From Sclerotiophoma versabilis (Eukaryota > Ascomycota > Dothideomycetes > Pleosporales > Didymellaceae): a DNA stretch of 64,000 nt. The notes beneath the pieces are model-generated. The model saw only the letters and a list, made by a program, of their open reading frames with translations, did no database searches and was not told the origin of the DNA. Both the position numbers and the translations under genes were made by a program. The DNA lies in contig JAAROD010000033.1 in assembly GCA_012274445.1 (NCBI GenBank), forward strand, positions 62,001 to 126,000. Direction: 5' to 3'. Shown in pieces: positions 1 through 13,479 of this stretch (positions are counted from its first letter, which is position 1; every line of letters starts with the position of its first letter).

Positions 1-3000
1 AATAAGTATTAATATCTCTTTCTTACACGCCTAGTAAAATAGAGTGCCTAGTAGGTAGTATGTAAGCTCCTTCTATTTATTAGGAAGTAGAGGGAGCTTA
101 TTATAGTGTGTGCACTGCTTAATTTAAGTAACTAATCTCTTAGCCTGTAAGGCTAAGGTATTAATAACTATATATATAGTAATTAGGTCTCTTCTAAGCT
201 CCCTATACCTTTCTATATACTTAAATAGAGGTTTAAGTATCTATAAATACTCTACTAATTAAATTAAGCTAATTATAGTGTATAGGCCTACTCTATTAGC
301 CTCTTTATTATCTTTTCTAAGCTTATTGCGCTGTTAGTTATAGAGCTAACAGCTTAACCTAATAGCTGTGCCTGTGCCTCTATACCTTTCTACGCTTCTT
401 ATACTTAGTTAACCTACTTCTATTACTCTCTAAGATAGTATAAGGATAATTAAAGAGCTAGGTCTAATAGGTAGATTATTATAATTCTTAATACCTACTA
501 GTAAGCTCTCTTCTTTAATAGTAGAGTGCACTTTCTATAAGTTACTAGACAGGGTCTCTATATAAGGAGCCTCTAGATTATTACTAAGCTGCTTATTATT
601 AGGCTTAGGTATAGGATTAGGTAAGAGTAGACCTATATCTTATTACTCTGCGTAAATCTCTATTAGTTTACTAGCTAAGCTAACTAATTACGTAGTCTTA
701 TCTTTAGAAGCTTAATTAGTACTAGACTAGCCTTCTAGTAACTAACTTCCCTCTAAAGGTTTACCCCTAAGCTGTTACTTAGTAGGTAAGTTAAGTAATA
801 GATCTTCTCTCTCTATAATAGGGAGCTTAATTACGTCTCTTATATATATAATTTTACTAGTTTTATAGAGTATCTTAATTATAGTAGTTACTTCTAATAC
901 TAGAATAGTATCTAACTTATCTCTGCTATAAAAGAGCTCTTTATTAAAGGTTATATTACGCGTTATAATTACCTAGTTAAGTTAGAGTACCTATATCCTA
1001 TAGATATTAGTAGCTTAGTAGCCTACTAAATACCTAATATAGCCTCTTAGAGTAACCTTAAAGCCTTTCTAATTACGCCTAGCTGCTTATTCTCTGTTTA
1101 AGGGGTATGCACAGCAGCTGTATGCATATATTCTACTCTAATTAGGTCTTAGATTAGCTATAACTGCCCTTACCTGCTTAGGTTAGTACTAGTAGAAGTA
1201 TTATATAAACTACTAGTTAAGCTGCTTATTTAGACTCTAAAGCTTATTTACGTGCAACAGGCTTATATTATAGAGCTAGGCTACTACTATAACTACCTTA
1301 GGCTAGAGCTTCTTAGGTAAGTTTAAGCTACTTCTTATCTTAATAGACTTAGTAATAATCTCTTAGCCTTCTCTTTTAGCAGCTCTATTTAGCTTATGTG
1401 TATATAGCAGAACCTTTTTAATATTAATTTCTACTTTAAGTGCCTAGTATTTATATAGAGAGCTTCCTTACTATAGTAAGGTAGTAGTATTATTATCCTA
1501 GCTTATTTTGCAGATACAGAGCTTATACTAGGTAGCTACCTAGCTTAAGAAATTAGTTAGAACACGTAAAATCTTAATCTAAGTCTTTTCTTGCAGTATA
1601 TACACAAAGAGCTTCCTACTATAGTACTTCTTAATTAAAAGTATCTATAGTTTACTACCTCTACCTAGGGGTATATTAAATAGGTCCTATCTAATTCTCT
1701 AGAATAGCTAAGCAGGCTTCTTATAAGGTCTGCGTAAAATAACCTACTTAGTATATATAGTTATATATACCTTATAGTTCTTTTAGAGTATTCTACTTAT
1801 ATATATACTACGCGCGCACTATATAAGTACTTAAAGAGCTTCTAGGTCTAGATATTCTACTTAGGTGTGCTATAGCTACTCTGTTAAGCTTCTAGGATAT
1901 AAGTTATATAAGCGTTTTGTTATTACTACGTTTAATAGGCTTAGAAAGTAGTATAATAGTAGCTTATATTTAAAGAAAGTAAGGTTATAAGTGCGCTGTA
2001 GGGTAGCACATATAATACTCCTATTTAGATTTTTAATATAACTAACTTAGAGACTACTGTTAAGGCCTAGGTACTATACCTCTTTTTCCTGTAATTAAGC
2101 TTCTAAGATTATATTAATATAAAATCCTTCTACTATAATAATATTCTAAAGAAGTAAGTTCTCTATATTTAGGCTGCGCCTTCTATAAAAGGCGTTCTTA
2201 AATAAATAAGCTCCTTAGCCTGTAATAGAGAATGCTTAGGTACCTGCTTTTACTGTGTCTGTTAAGGTAGCTAGCATAAAGGTACTAGGTATAAGCTTAT
2301 CTGCGCTGTTAACTAGGTAAGTAGCAGCTCTATTATCTAAAATTATACTTTCTAATAGGGGATAAGTATTAAAGTCTATAAGGTTATAGACCCCTAGCTT
2401 CTTCTCTACCCCTAAGTTTATTAGGAGTCTTATTATTGTCTTTAGGTTAATAAGAGCTACTTAGATGTTACCTAGAAACTTAGCTTTAGGCACTCTGCTT
2501 ATAGGTTAAGGTATGCTGCCTACTATAATAGCGCAGAGAGCTTATACGTACTAGCTAAGTTACTTAATTAACTTCTTTAGGTCCTTAAAGTTATTAGAGT
2601 TAAGCTTCTAAAGTATATTCTAGTAGTATAATTCCTTAAGATAGTAAGAAGGCGTAGACAAGCCCCTTACTGCTGTCTCTAGTGCTTAGTATTTAGTTAC
2701 CTTCTACCTATAGGTGTTCCTTTTCTTCTTACAGGGGTATTTATAGCTGTTACCTGTAGCTAAGTAGTTAGAGTTACTAGCAGGAGTGCTTTAGGCAACG
2801 TCTAAGCAGTTACTAAAGGTAGTAAACATACTAGGGGTATTCTTCTCTACTCTTATTATATACTTATACATTAGGCTACTAAAGACCCTGCTTACTTAGT
2901 CTAAAGTAAGCGTTTTAAGCCCTAGGATAGTGTCTAAGATAATCCTTTAGTATATAGTGCAGGCCTATTTAGGGGCAATCTTATAGCTTAATATATCTAA

Positions 3001-3650
3001 GAAGTCTTAGATAGTAAGCTCTTTATTAACCTCTATAAGCTTATAAGCCTTAGCTCTTATATAAAGGTATAACTACTTCTAGTACTAGTCTTATAAAGCA
3101 GCTTGTCCCTACTTAGCAGCTCTAAGGTAAGCCCTATACTTAGCTTATACTTAGTTCTTAGTACTAAGTAAGGTAGGAGTAAGCTCCTCTCTTAGGGCCT
3201 AGATAAGCAATTATAGAGTTATACTATTACCTAAAATAAGCTGCACTATTACTAGTAATATAATTAATAGAGACATAGTAGCGTTAACCTAGTTCTATAG
3301 CTTCTAAAGGTGCTTAGCTCTAGCTGCCTACTTACTTAATTTAATCTTATACTTAGTAAGCTCCTAGTTATACACTTTAGTGCTTAATAGGATTAGAGTG
3401 CTATAAGGCGTGCGCGTGTTAATTAGCTATATTAATTAACTTTAGGTTAAGTACGCTAGAGGCCTCTTATTAAATATTAAGCTTCCTGCTAGTTATTTAG
3501 AAGCTCTAAAGAAATTCTCTAAGCTACCTAGCAGTAGCTAAGGAGCTCTCTTGTGCATACTAAGAGCATCTAGGGTATTTAGGTTAACTAGATCCTATAT
3601 ATTATACAGCTTAGTATGCTATATAAGCTGTATATACTAATTAGGCTAGT
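1..3650 (-). mobile_element. Degenerate Ty1/Copia retrotransposon (minus strand, cut by window start)
   Basis: Reading the minus strand through stops gives two Copia landmarks in the right order. At about 1,740-1,561 an integrase stretch is seen, with the words DLFNIPLGRG and KLFVYILQ. At about 1,100-890 comes the region after the integrase, with LVGY, ATNIYRI and ITRNVTFNKELFY, typical of the Copia segment before the reverse transcriptase. The reverse transcriptase should lie at lower coordinates and run off the window. Lys/Arg-rich, Cys-containing traces near 2,760-2,700 may be the end of gag. Every frame holds many TAA/TAG codons, so the element is dead. The right edge is approximate and no LTR was identified. 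Confidence 0.78.
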
Positions 3651-3699
3651 TAGTTTAAGACTTTAGTTAGAAGGTGCCTGCAGAGATAGTAGATTAAGC

Positions 3700-6600
3700 T
3701 TATAAGCTATAGTTAACTAGCTTACTTATAGTAGTAATTTGTAGTTACTAAGAATTTAGGTTTAATTAGAGCAGTTAAGCTACGTCTAATAAGCTCTATT
3801 TAGCTAAGTACGCAGGGAGATCTACTGTTCTTAGGAAGCTAGGCTTATAACTATAATTAAGCTTAAAGGACTATACTTAGTTAATTAATAGTATTTAATT
3901 AGTGCCTATCTAAGATTAGATAAAAGCAGTCTGTTATATACATAGGAAATCTGTATAGGTTACATAACTTATCTAAAGTAAGCTCCTACTTACTATTAAG
4001 GTTGCTTATTACTATTATACTAACATAACAAGCTTTTAGTTAGCTCTAGAGCAGCTTACAGCCGATTCTCTAGGCTAATTAATCCCTACACAACTAACTA
4101 AGCAGCTTAATTATATAATAGTAAGTTAAACACGTTAGCCTTAGTTCTCTTTATAAAGAAACTAGGTAGAGAACTAAGGTTCTGCATAGACTACTAAGTA
4201 CTAAATACTATTATAAAGAAGAACTAATACCCCCTCCTATTAATATATAAGACACTGTCTTAAATCTTAAAGGTAAAGTAGTTTACTAAGGTTAATATAA
4301 TCTAAGCCTTCTATAAGATCTATATAGTAGACAGAGATAAGTAGAAAACTACCTTCTAGACCTACTTTAGCCTCTATAAATAGTTAGTAATACTATTTAG
4401 GTTAGCTAATACTCCTAGTACCTTCTAACAGTATATTAACTAGACACTCTAAGAATACCTTAATAAATAGTACCCTACTTATATTAATAACTTACTAATT
4501 TACTCTAGTAGAAGTAAAAAAGAATATAAACAGAAGGTACTTAAGATTATATAGAAACTAGGTAAAGCTAGCCTATATCTAGACATAGAGAAGAGTAAAT
4601 TCTCTATCTAGTCTACTAAATACCTTAGATTTATTATTAAAGCTAGAAAGAGTATTAGAATAGACCTATAGAAGGTTATAGTAATTAAGGTATAGAAAGC
4701 CTCTAAGATAGTAAAAGGTATCTAAAGTTTCCTTAGATTTACTAATTTCTACTAATAGTTTATAAATAGATTCTTATTTATAGTAGAACTCTTAATAAAG
4801 TTAACTAAGAAGAACTCTAACTTTAAATAGAGACCTGCCTAATATAAGGCCTTTAAGATAATAAAGAAAGCCTTTATTATAGAACCTACTCTAGCTAACT
4901 TTAACCTAGATTTAAAGATAGTTCTAGAATAAAACACCTCTAGATAGGTAGTAGAAGGAGTACTCTCCTAGTTTAGTAAAGACAGCACTCTTTAAATAGT
5001 AGCTTACTTCTCTACTAAGAATCCTAAAGTAGAAGTAAACTATATAATTTATAATAAGAAAATACTAGTAGTTATTAAGTGCCTACAGAAATAGAATACT
5101 AAGCTAAAGTAGGTTAAGAACTTTATAGTTATTATAGACTATAAGAATCTAGAATACTTCTATAAATCTAGACTTCTAACAGAACACTACGTCTAATAGT
5201 TAAGCCTTCTTAGCTAGTTTAACCTAACCTTTATATACTAGCTAGGAAAAGTTAATAGCTAAGTAGACACTTTATTTAAAAGAGAAGAGAACGTGCCTAA
5301 TATAACAGATAATAATTAAAAAAGAACCTAATACTTCTAACTACTCTACCTATTTACTATAGTTATATAACCCTCTTTAGAGAAAGGGAAGGTAGAAGCT
5401 ATAGTATCTTTTACTACCTACCTCTAAAATACTAATTCTCTCTCTAACTAGCCTAACTAATAATATACAGCTACCTAGTTACTACTTATTTATAAAGATA
5501 ATAAAGACTAGTACTAATACTATATAAATAGAATAAGAAAACTACAGCTATACCTACTAAAGAATAAAACTAAGTAACTACTAATAAACAGACTTCTATA
5601 TATATATATAATAGAAGCTCTTATAATAATATAGACGCATTTAAGACACTATAGGCTTAAACTACCTAAGTAGATAAAACCTACTAGATAGTAATAGAAG
5701 CTATATAAGTAGGTACTTAAAGGTTTCCCCTATAGATTAACTTAAAAGTCTCTCTAGTAGAATACTTACTAGATAAGAAAGGTAGGCTGTGTTATAGGGG
5801 AAGAAAGTAGGTACCTAACTTAAAAGTGCTAAAGAGATAAATTATAAATAACATCTACTACTTACCTATAATAGGGCACCTAGAGTAAGAAAACATATTT
5901 ACTATCTTATCCTAATTATACTTCTAGCTAGGTATATTCTTAGTACTCTACTAGTACGTTTCTAACTATAATATCTATAGAAGAACTAAGCTCTAGAGAG
6001 AACTAAAATAAGGCCTATTAAAACTACTCCTGCTACTAAGTTATATATAGAAGGAAATCTCTATAGACTTTATTACTAACCTACTAGAAAGTATAGAGAA
6101 TAATAATCTAATAGTTATTACTAACTAACTCTTAAAGGATATAATCCTAATTCCCCTTCTAGATATATCTATAGAAATAGTCTCTAATATATTTATTTCC
6201 TGTATAGTTATATACTATTAGGTACTAGACACTATAGTTTCTAATTAAGAATTATTATTCCTAAGTAACTTCTAGAGAACTATATACTAGATATTAAAGA
6301 TTACCTAGAGACTGTCTACAGCCTTCTACCTATAGATAGATAGTAGTACTAAATATATAAACTTAGTTATAGAAGCCTACCTCTAAGCCTATATAGACTA
6401 GACCTAGAATAACTAAGTACGCTAGGTACTAGTAGTATAAATTACTATTAAGAGATAAGTAGTAAGTTCTATAGGTATTAGTCTCTTCTTTATCTAGTAT
6501 AGGTATAATATAGACACAGTGCAGGAAGACCTAGACCTAACTACTAAAAACCTCTACTAGAATACTAGGGCCCTAGTAAAAGTAGTAGCTATAATAGTAA

Positions 6601-7450
6601 AAAAGTTTACTAAAACTATAGAATTTGTATAGTCTAAGATAGTAGAAGTATAATAAGCCTAGAAACTCTAAGCTAATAGATACTAGAAAGAGGCACTCTA
6701 ACTCTATATAGGTAATAAGGTCTAGCTAAAACTAGGAAACTACTTTTCTAATAATTAGGCTAGCTAGAAGTTAGATTAGAAGAATAGGAAGTTTACTATA
6801 ATAGAAATAATCTCTCTATATAATATAAAACTTAATATTAAAGAAAGAATCTACCTAGTATTCTATATAGATAGGCTCTACCTCTGTATAAAAAACCCCC
6901 TAGAAGAATAGATAAATAATAACCTATAACTAGGCCCCCTAGTAATTATAGGTAATAATAGCTCTTTTACTAAAGAATAGAAAGTTTAGGCTATTTATAG
7001 AGAACGCCTGTCTAGAATAAATAGTAAGAACTATTAGTATCTAGTAGTATAGTAAGGGCACGCTTAAAGAACCTAGAAACTAAGGTCTAACTATAAAAAG
7101 TTATCTACTCTAGACAGATAGATTATAGAAATAGCTAAAAGCTATAATACTTAAGGAAACCTACTCTTAGAATTCTTCTTAGAACCCTCTAGTAGACTCT
7201 TCTAGTAAGAGATACTATACTTCTAGATAGAAAGAATAGTATATAGCTACTATATAAAATAGCTACTATAAAGAAGTAGAGCTCTTAAAAAGAAAACACT
7301 ATATAAAAAAAATAAGAAACTATATAATTAGGAGGAGAGAAACGTTCTAAGGAAAGAAAGTTTTATTTACTATACTACTAGGAATTAGTTATTCCTATAT
7401 AGACACTAACAGAAAAACCTATTATAGAAGTATACTAGAGTACTAAAAGT
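3700..7450 (+). mobile_element. Degenerate Ty3/Gypsy retrotransposon with chromodomain (plus strand)
   Basis: Reading the plus strand through stops gives a complete Gypsy pol order. The reverse transcriptase begins near 4,155 with ELRFCIDY, followed by FTKVNII, RLANTPSTF and QYIN-type words up to about 4,445. An RNase H-like stretch lies at about 4,930-5,080 (VAYFSTKNPKVEVNY). The integrase core is near 6,050-6,190 (ISIDFITNLLESIENN). A chromodomain-like end is near 7,040-7,110 (YLVV, RTWKLRSNYKK once the stops are ignored). The chromodomain places it among the chromoviruses. There are dozens of nonsense codons. A 63-codon open frame at 7,481-7,672 just downstream is chance or element debris. 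Ends are approximate. Confidence 0.85.
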
Positions 7451-8800
7451 ACTAGAAACAGATACTAACTAGTTTATAGAATGTATCTCCTAATTATTAT
7501 TAGAGGAATTCTTAACCTAAGCAGTTCTAGCAGCCCCTATAATCTTCTTCTCCTTAGCTCTAACTATAGAATAGATAGTAGTAGTATTATTTCTAATATT
7601 ATCCTTAGAAGTATTATAGGCCTAGGTAAGTATACCTTAAGTTATAGACTATATAATAAACACATTATATAGAGAGTTAAGCTATAAATATTAGCTAGAC
7701 TAAAATAAGAATAATAATTCCTAAGAAGAAACTTATAAGTAGCTTATTCTAAATAAGAATTTCCTCTAGGCTCTCTTATTTAGAGAATATACTTTCTTTA
7801 ATATCTACTTCTATAGATCTATACCTTTATAAGTTATACTAAGAATATTATTAGGATTCTTAAGCTCTTCTTTAACCTAAGCCTTATAGTCTAAGAAGTT
7901 AGTATAGTACCTAAGCTTATTACTAGGCTAAGATAGAAGATCTTATATTATTACTAAATTTTAGTAGTAATAGAGAGCGTGCTTATTCTTAGCAGACACT
8001 AAGCTAGTAAGAAAGAGGGTATAGTACTTAGAATTAGGCTAGATCTTATAGAGACAGTAAATAGTAGTAGTAGACTTAAAAGTCTTATAAGGGGCCTATA
8101 GAACCTAGAGATTAGTAACTAGCTAGGTAGAAGGGGACACGCTTAAAGGATAAAGAGATTATAAAACTTACTCTATAGTAGTAGTACTTCTTATACTAAT
8201 ACTTAGAATAAGTTAACTTATTTATATTAATATTACAGAGCTAGTAGTTAAGAGTGTACTAGGTATAACTAAGGGGGTTCTTAGGCTTAGGCTTATTATC
8301 TATTATATTACTAGAGCTGTTAATAGTAGTAGTAAGGGTATTAAAATTAATATTACTAAAAAGCTTATAATTAGAATTAGTAATAATATAGCTTAGTAGG
8401 GCAGAGAAACAGAGTAAGAATTTCTTACTAGGCTATAGTAAATAAGTAGTAAGTAGGTATTTAGGTAAAGGTATTATATATTATAGATACCTTTTAGAGT
8501 AAGAGAGCTACTACTATAAAGCTATAAAAAGCCTTATAAGCTTCTACTTTACTAGAGAAAAGTACTATAATAAGAAATATAAGCGTAATAACTTATAGAA
8601 CTAGTACTAGAGCTAGCTTTATACTTACTATAGACTACTATAGTAAGATAAGATAAGAGTAAAGTATAGAAAAGGTAGAGTAGAGAGATAAGTAAAGAAG
8701 TATAATAGTAGTAGATAGGCATATAGAGAATATAAGGTTAAGCTAGTTAGTCTCTTTATTTACTCTAAAAATTTATTTATAAATATAGGAATAGTAGGGG
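7450..8800. repeat. RIP-mutated sequence between the two Gypsy elements
   Basis: This has the same TA-rich composition as the rest of the island. On the minus strand, about 8,000-7,700 gives weak gag-like Gypsy traces (Arg/Lys/Tyr-rich, with words such as REPRGN), so a piece of a further element may be present. Part of 8,200-8,820 is probably the LTR of the minus-strand element to its right. Nothing here can be called a gene. Confidence 0.5.
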
Positions 8801-8822
8801 GGTACTATAACAGGCTAGGCTC
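8200..8822 (-). repeat. Probable 3' LTR of the minus-strand Gypsy element
   Basis: On the minus strand the sequence at about 8,819 begins TGTTATAGTACCCCCC. A start with TG followed by a short C run is typical of fungal Gypsy LTRs, and it lies just beyond the expected end of pol. The partner LTR near 13.4 kb was not found by eye, so the call and the left limit are tentative. Confidence 0.35.
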
Positions 8823-11800
8823 TAGACTAGTACCTTAGTATATAGAAGGCCTTAGATACTCTAGCTAATTACGCTCTAGCCCTGTAGGTCCTTAGTAGAA
8901 CTCTAGTAATTTTAGTCTCTATAATAGGCCCTCTAAACCCTCTAGACTAGAGCCTACCTTACTACTATAAAGGCTACTAGAGAATTATAGACTATATAAA
9001 CAGGTCCTACGTACCTTCTACCTCCTAGTATATATATATAAGACTCTGCACTAGTAGATAGGTATTAAATTTATTTAGTTTCTACTTATATACAGCTCTT
9101 AGTAGCTAGCTTCTTATAGCCTTTAGCTAGGTTATCTAGTAGGTCTAGAGGTAATAGTATATTCTTAAACCTATATTAAAGAAAGAAGAGTAAGACTCTA
9201 GTTATTAAGCTTATACAGGTATTAAGTATTAGTTCTAGTATTAGAGTAAGTATAGCCTAGTTGTCTTATACTTAGTTTGTGTATATATATACTACTACTT
9301 TAATATTACTATTAGCTCTCTTAGTAAGTCTATCTATTTATAGGTAGAATATAGTAGAAAGATTCTATTATACGCCTAGAAGTTTACACACTCTTTTCTA
9401 GAGTTTACTAATAAACTAAGTACCTCTATCTATAGTAATAGACTATAGAAGTCTATATAGTTAGTAAGCTTCTTATATAAATACCTAAGTAATATTATCT
9501 ACTTTAATCTTTTCTAAGAGAATAAGAATTATACTCTTACTTAGTTAGTCTTTTACAGCTATAAAGTTTATATAACCTAAGAAAAGTAGAAAACTAGTAA
9601 TAAAATTAACTATAAGGTCTTACTACGTACAGCTAGGCACTAGTAATAGTTATAGGTAACTATGTTTTCTATCTCTCTAAGGGGTACTTTATTAATAAAT
9701 ATTATAGTTCTATATAAAGTAATAGTTATCTTTACTTATCCCTAGCTAGTACTACATCCTTACTATTATATAGTAGGTTTCTTCTCTCCTAGAGTATCCT
9801 ATCTAGACTATAAGATATACTTATTATATAATACCTGTATAGATAGGTTTACTATTTAGTACTTAGGTTCTATTTCTTTACTAGAGTTTATTATTATCTA
9901 TTACTATATAGTTACTTAAGGATACTACTATCTTTTTTATAACAGTGTTTAGAGATCTTACGCTGTCCTTAATAGCTTATTATAAAGCTAAGTATATCTT
10001 ATTATCTTCTACAGCTTAGTTCTAGTAATAAGCTATTAAGTTATCTAGGAGCAGTAGCTAAGGTAAGGTGTCTAATAAGATAGTATTATCTATAGTAAGA
10101 GTAGGTATTTATACAGGAGCAGTATAGGTAAGGTTCTATTAATAGAATAGTATAAGTATAATAAACTCTCTACTAGTAAGCTACTTATTATTTTCTTCTT
10201 AGGGTATATCTTAGTCTCTTCTTAACAGGGCGTCTATTTTTACGTTCTCTTTTCCTAGTCTATAGTAGATCTTTATATTACTAAACTAGAATATAATTTA
10301 AGCCTATTATATATGTCTTTTAGTAAGCTTTTGTTTCTTAGTAAAGTACTTAAGGTTCTTATAGTTAGTAATAACTTTAAACTCTTATATACTTTAGAGT
10401 TTAGTATCCTATTTCTATAGGTAGAAGATTACTACTAGAAGTTTCTTATTATAGATAGAGTAGTTTACTTTATAAGAGAGAAACTTTTATAAGAGATATA
10501 TAACTATATAGAGGTTACTAAACGTATCTTCTTATAAGAGGGTAGTATCTATAGTAAAGCTAGAGGAATTATATTTAACTACAGCCTTTCTCTCTAGGTC
10601 TAAGGTAGTAAGTACTTTATCTAACAGAAAGGTTTCCTTTAAGGCTAGGAAGGCTTACTCTTACTCCTTCTTTATTAGAATAGTAAGTCTTTCTTTATAA
10701 GCTGTATAAGCAGCTTAGATTAAGTAGTAAAGTCCTTAATAAATATTCTATAGAAATTAGTAAATTCTAGAAACTCTTATATACTCTTAATAGTAGTTAG
10801 AGCTTACTACTCCTTAATTACTTATACCTTTTTAGAATTTATAGAAATTCTCTTTCTAGCCTCTAGAATAAAGCTAAGGTACTTTATATGTTAGATATTA
10901 AATTTACACTTATTAAGTTCTAAGTATAGGCTAGCTTTCTATAGGCGTTTAACTACTTATTATATATATTTATAATATTTCTATAGAGACCTCTTAGTAA
11001 AGATAAGGATATTATCTAAGTATATAGAGGTAAAGTTATCTAGGAAGTCTTTTAGAGCCTAGTTAATATACCTTTAAAAGGTGCTTAGAGTATTTACTAA
11101 TCTAAATAGTATTATAAGCTATTTATATAATTTAAACCTTATATAGAAGGTAGTTATCTCTTTCTATTCCTTAGATATTCTAATCTTATAGAAAGTAGTA
11201 GTAATATCTAGCTTTATATACTAGGTAGCTTATCTAATTAGGTTTAGAGTTTCTTTAATTAGTAGAAGAAAGTATTAATTCTTCTTTATAAGGGTATTAA
11301 GCGCTCTGTAGTCTATATAAAAGTAAAGTCTACCTTTTAGTTTTTATATAAATAGTACTAGTAAGGCTACTAGTAAGTTACTAGCTCTAATAAACCTCTT
11401 TTTAAGTAGGTCTAGTAGCGTATAGTATAAGATAAAGAGCTTATTTCTAGACATTATATAGAGTAGGCTGTATAGTACTTCTAGAGTCTTTCTATCTACT
11501 TTATTTAGTTTAATTATATAATCTACCTTTAGGCCTCTGTATAGTAGTAGCTTATTTTCTTCTTCTAGAATAAACAGCTAAATATATAATTATAGATATA
11601 TAGAGAGTATAGCTTATACTTCTTCTTTTATTATCTAGGTCTTAGGTTTTAAAGCCTTCTAGATATCTTATATACTAGTAGTAAAGACTTAAACTCTAGA
11701 GTCTTCCTTAAAGCTCTTCTATACGTAGTACTAGAAAGCTACTACTAATATAGAGTAGTAGTCTAGAGAGGTAAGTACTTTAGTACTTTATATAGTAACT

Positions 11801-13450
11801 TTATATTACTTTATCTATAGTAATCTTCCCTAGAAGTTAATAACTCCCCTAATATTCTCTAGCTAGGTCTTCTCTAAGATTATATTATACTTATATATTA
11901 ATAGGCTAATATAAGCTGCTACTTATAGCTATTATATACCTATAACATTATAAGTAAATTCTATAATCTTAGAAATCTTACTTATTTAGTTATTTACTCC
12001 TTCTATCTTAATAGAAGTAATTAGTATACATAGTAAGTTTATTCTTTATATAAACTATTTATTTACTAGGTAATAGCTATAGTAACTATTATTAATTATA
12101 GTAGTAGCTTATATAGTTAAGTTAATAATTATATAGATTATTATAGGTTTTATTATAGCTAGTTAATAGAGTAAAGAACGTATAGTTTGTATAGGCTTTA
12201 GAACTTATTAAAAAGGCCCTAGTGTATAACTTTTAGCTAGGGCTAGTCTTTTCCCTTATCTTTAGAGGAAGACGTCTCTTTAGTAGGTTAGGTAGAAGTA
12301 ACTCTAGAAGTTCTAGTAGTTACTTTCTACTTATCTATATAGAAAGGTAAGCTAAGAGGTACTTTCTTCTTATAATTCTATACTATGTAGCCTTTATTAC
12401 TATACTTTAGGTAGGTGCCTATTACTCTTCTTTCCTAAAGTTCTTCTTTTATTCTCTAGTACTCTCTCTTCTTTGTATAGGGCTAGTAAGCACCTACTAT
12501 AGGCTGCTAGTCTATTTTATTACAGTTTCTTTATTAAGGTTTCTAGGGGGTTAAGTTATACGTCTAGGTAGAGTAGTTATTACCTATAATCCTGTCTACA
12601 GCCTTAAGGTTCTTCTAGGTTATTCTAGTACACAGTATAAACTGTTTATACATCTTAAGTCTAGGTAGTTAATATCTAGCTTAGGCTCTTAATAGCTTAC
12701 TATTTAAACTATTCTTAAGACATTTAATCTTCTAAGTATAGCTTACTCTGTCTAAGGCTACTTCTTATAGCTTTAGGTTAAACTTCTAAATATATAGATT
12801 AAAGTTATTCTTATCTTGTTTTATTATATATAAGTACTTAAGAGCTTTCTCCTAAGTAGTAGGGTCTTTAAAGAACCTGTTAAGGTATACCTAGGCCTTA
12901 TTAAGTATTAGTAGAGTAGTACTATTTATAAGGCCTATTATTATTAGGAATATAGTATTAAACACTTAACTAGTTATATAAGTAATTATATAGTTAACTT
13001 AGTTCTTCTTAGTAGGATACACTAGCTAGTCTCTATACAGCTTAGCCTATACCTTTATCTTCTATTAGAGATATTGTTTATATAATTCCTTATTAAACAC
13101 TTCTACGTTAGGAAGTCTAGGCTTTTAAGCCTGTTAGACAGTGTAATTTTAGTAGTTACTTAAAGAGGTAGGACTAGAGGAAAAGTTTTGTCTACTTCCT
13201 TATAAGGTTTCTAGACAAGCATTATTACTTAGTATCCCCCTAAGTTTGTTTATTTAGAATTATAGCTACTTATATAGTTATCTCTTTTACTTACTTACTA
13301 GTTTATCTAGGTTAGCTTTTAAGGATTGTATTATTACTATTAGATTATCTACTAATAGGCTGTGTAACAGGTCTTACTATTACTTATATAGATACTATAA
13401 TTATATCTACTGTTTATATATTAGCTAGCTACTAGGCAGCTGTTAATTAT
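8795..13450 (-). mobile_element. Degenerate Ty3/Gypsy retrotransposon (minus strand)
   Basis: The minus strand read through stops shows a Gypsy reverse transcriptase between about 11,340 and 10,990: YIDYRALNTLIKKN, then KLDITTTFYKIRIS, then LVNTLSTFQRYINQALKDFLD, then YLDNILIF. The D-D pair of the polymerase active site is here D-N (YLDN in place of YVDD). Protease and gag should lie toward 13,400 and integrase toward 9,300-9,800, where weak matching traces occur. It is a separate copy from the plus-strand Gypsy element, since it has opposite orientation and a different sequence. Outer limits are approximate. Confidence 0.82.
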
Positions 13451-13479
13451 AAAGGTTGTCTTCTTCTATTATTATACGC

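Noticed and set aside
7481..7672. 63-codon open frame inside the AT-rich island
   Set aside because: Rich in Ser/Ile/Leu/Tyr from TA-rich DNA, next to a dead Gypsy element, with no start context.
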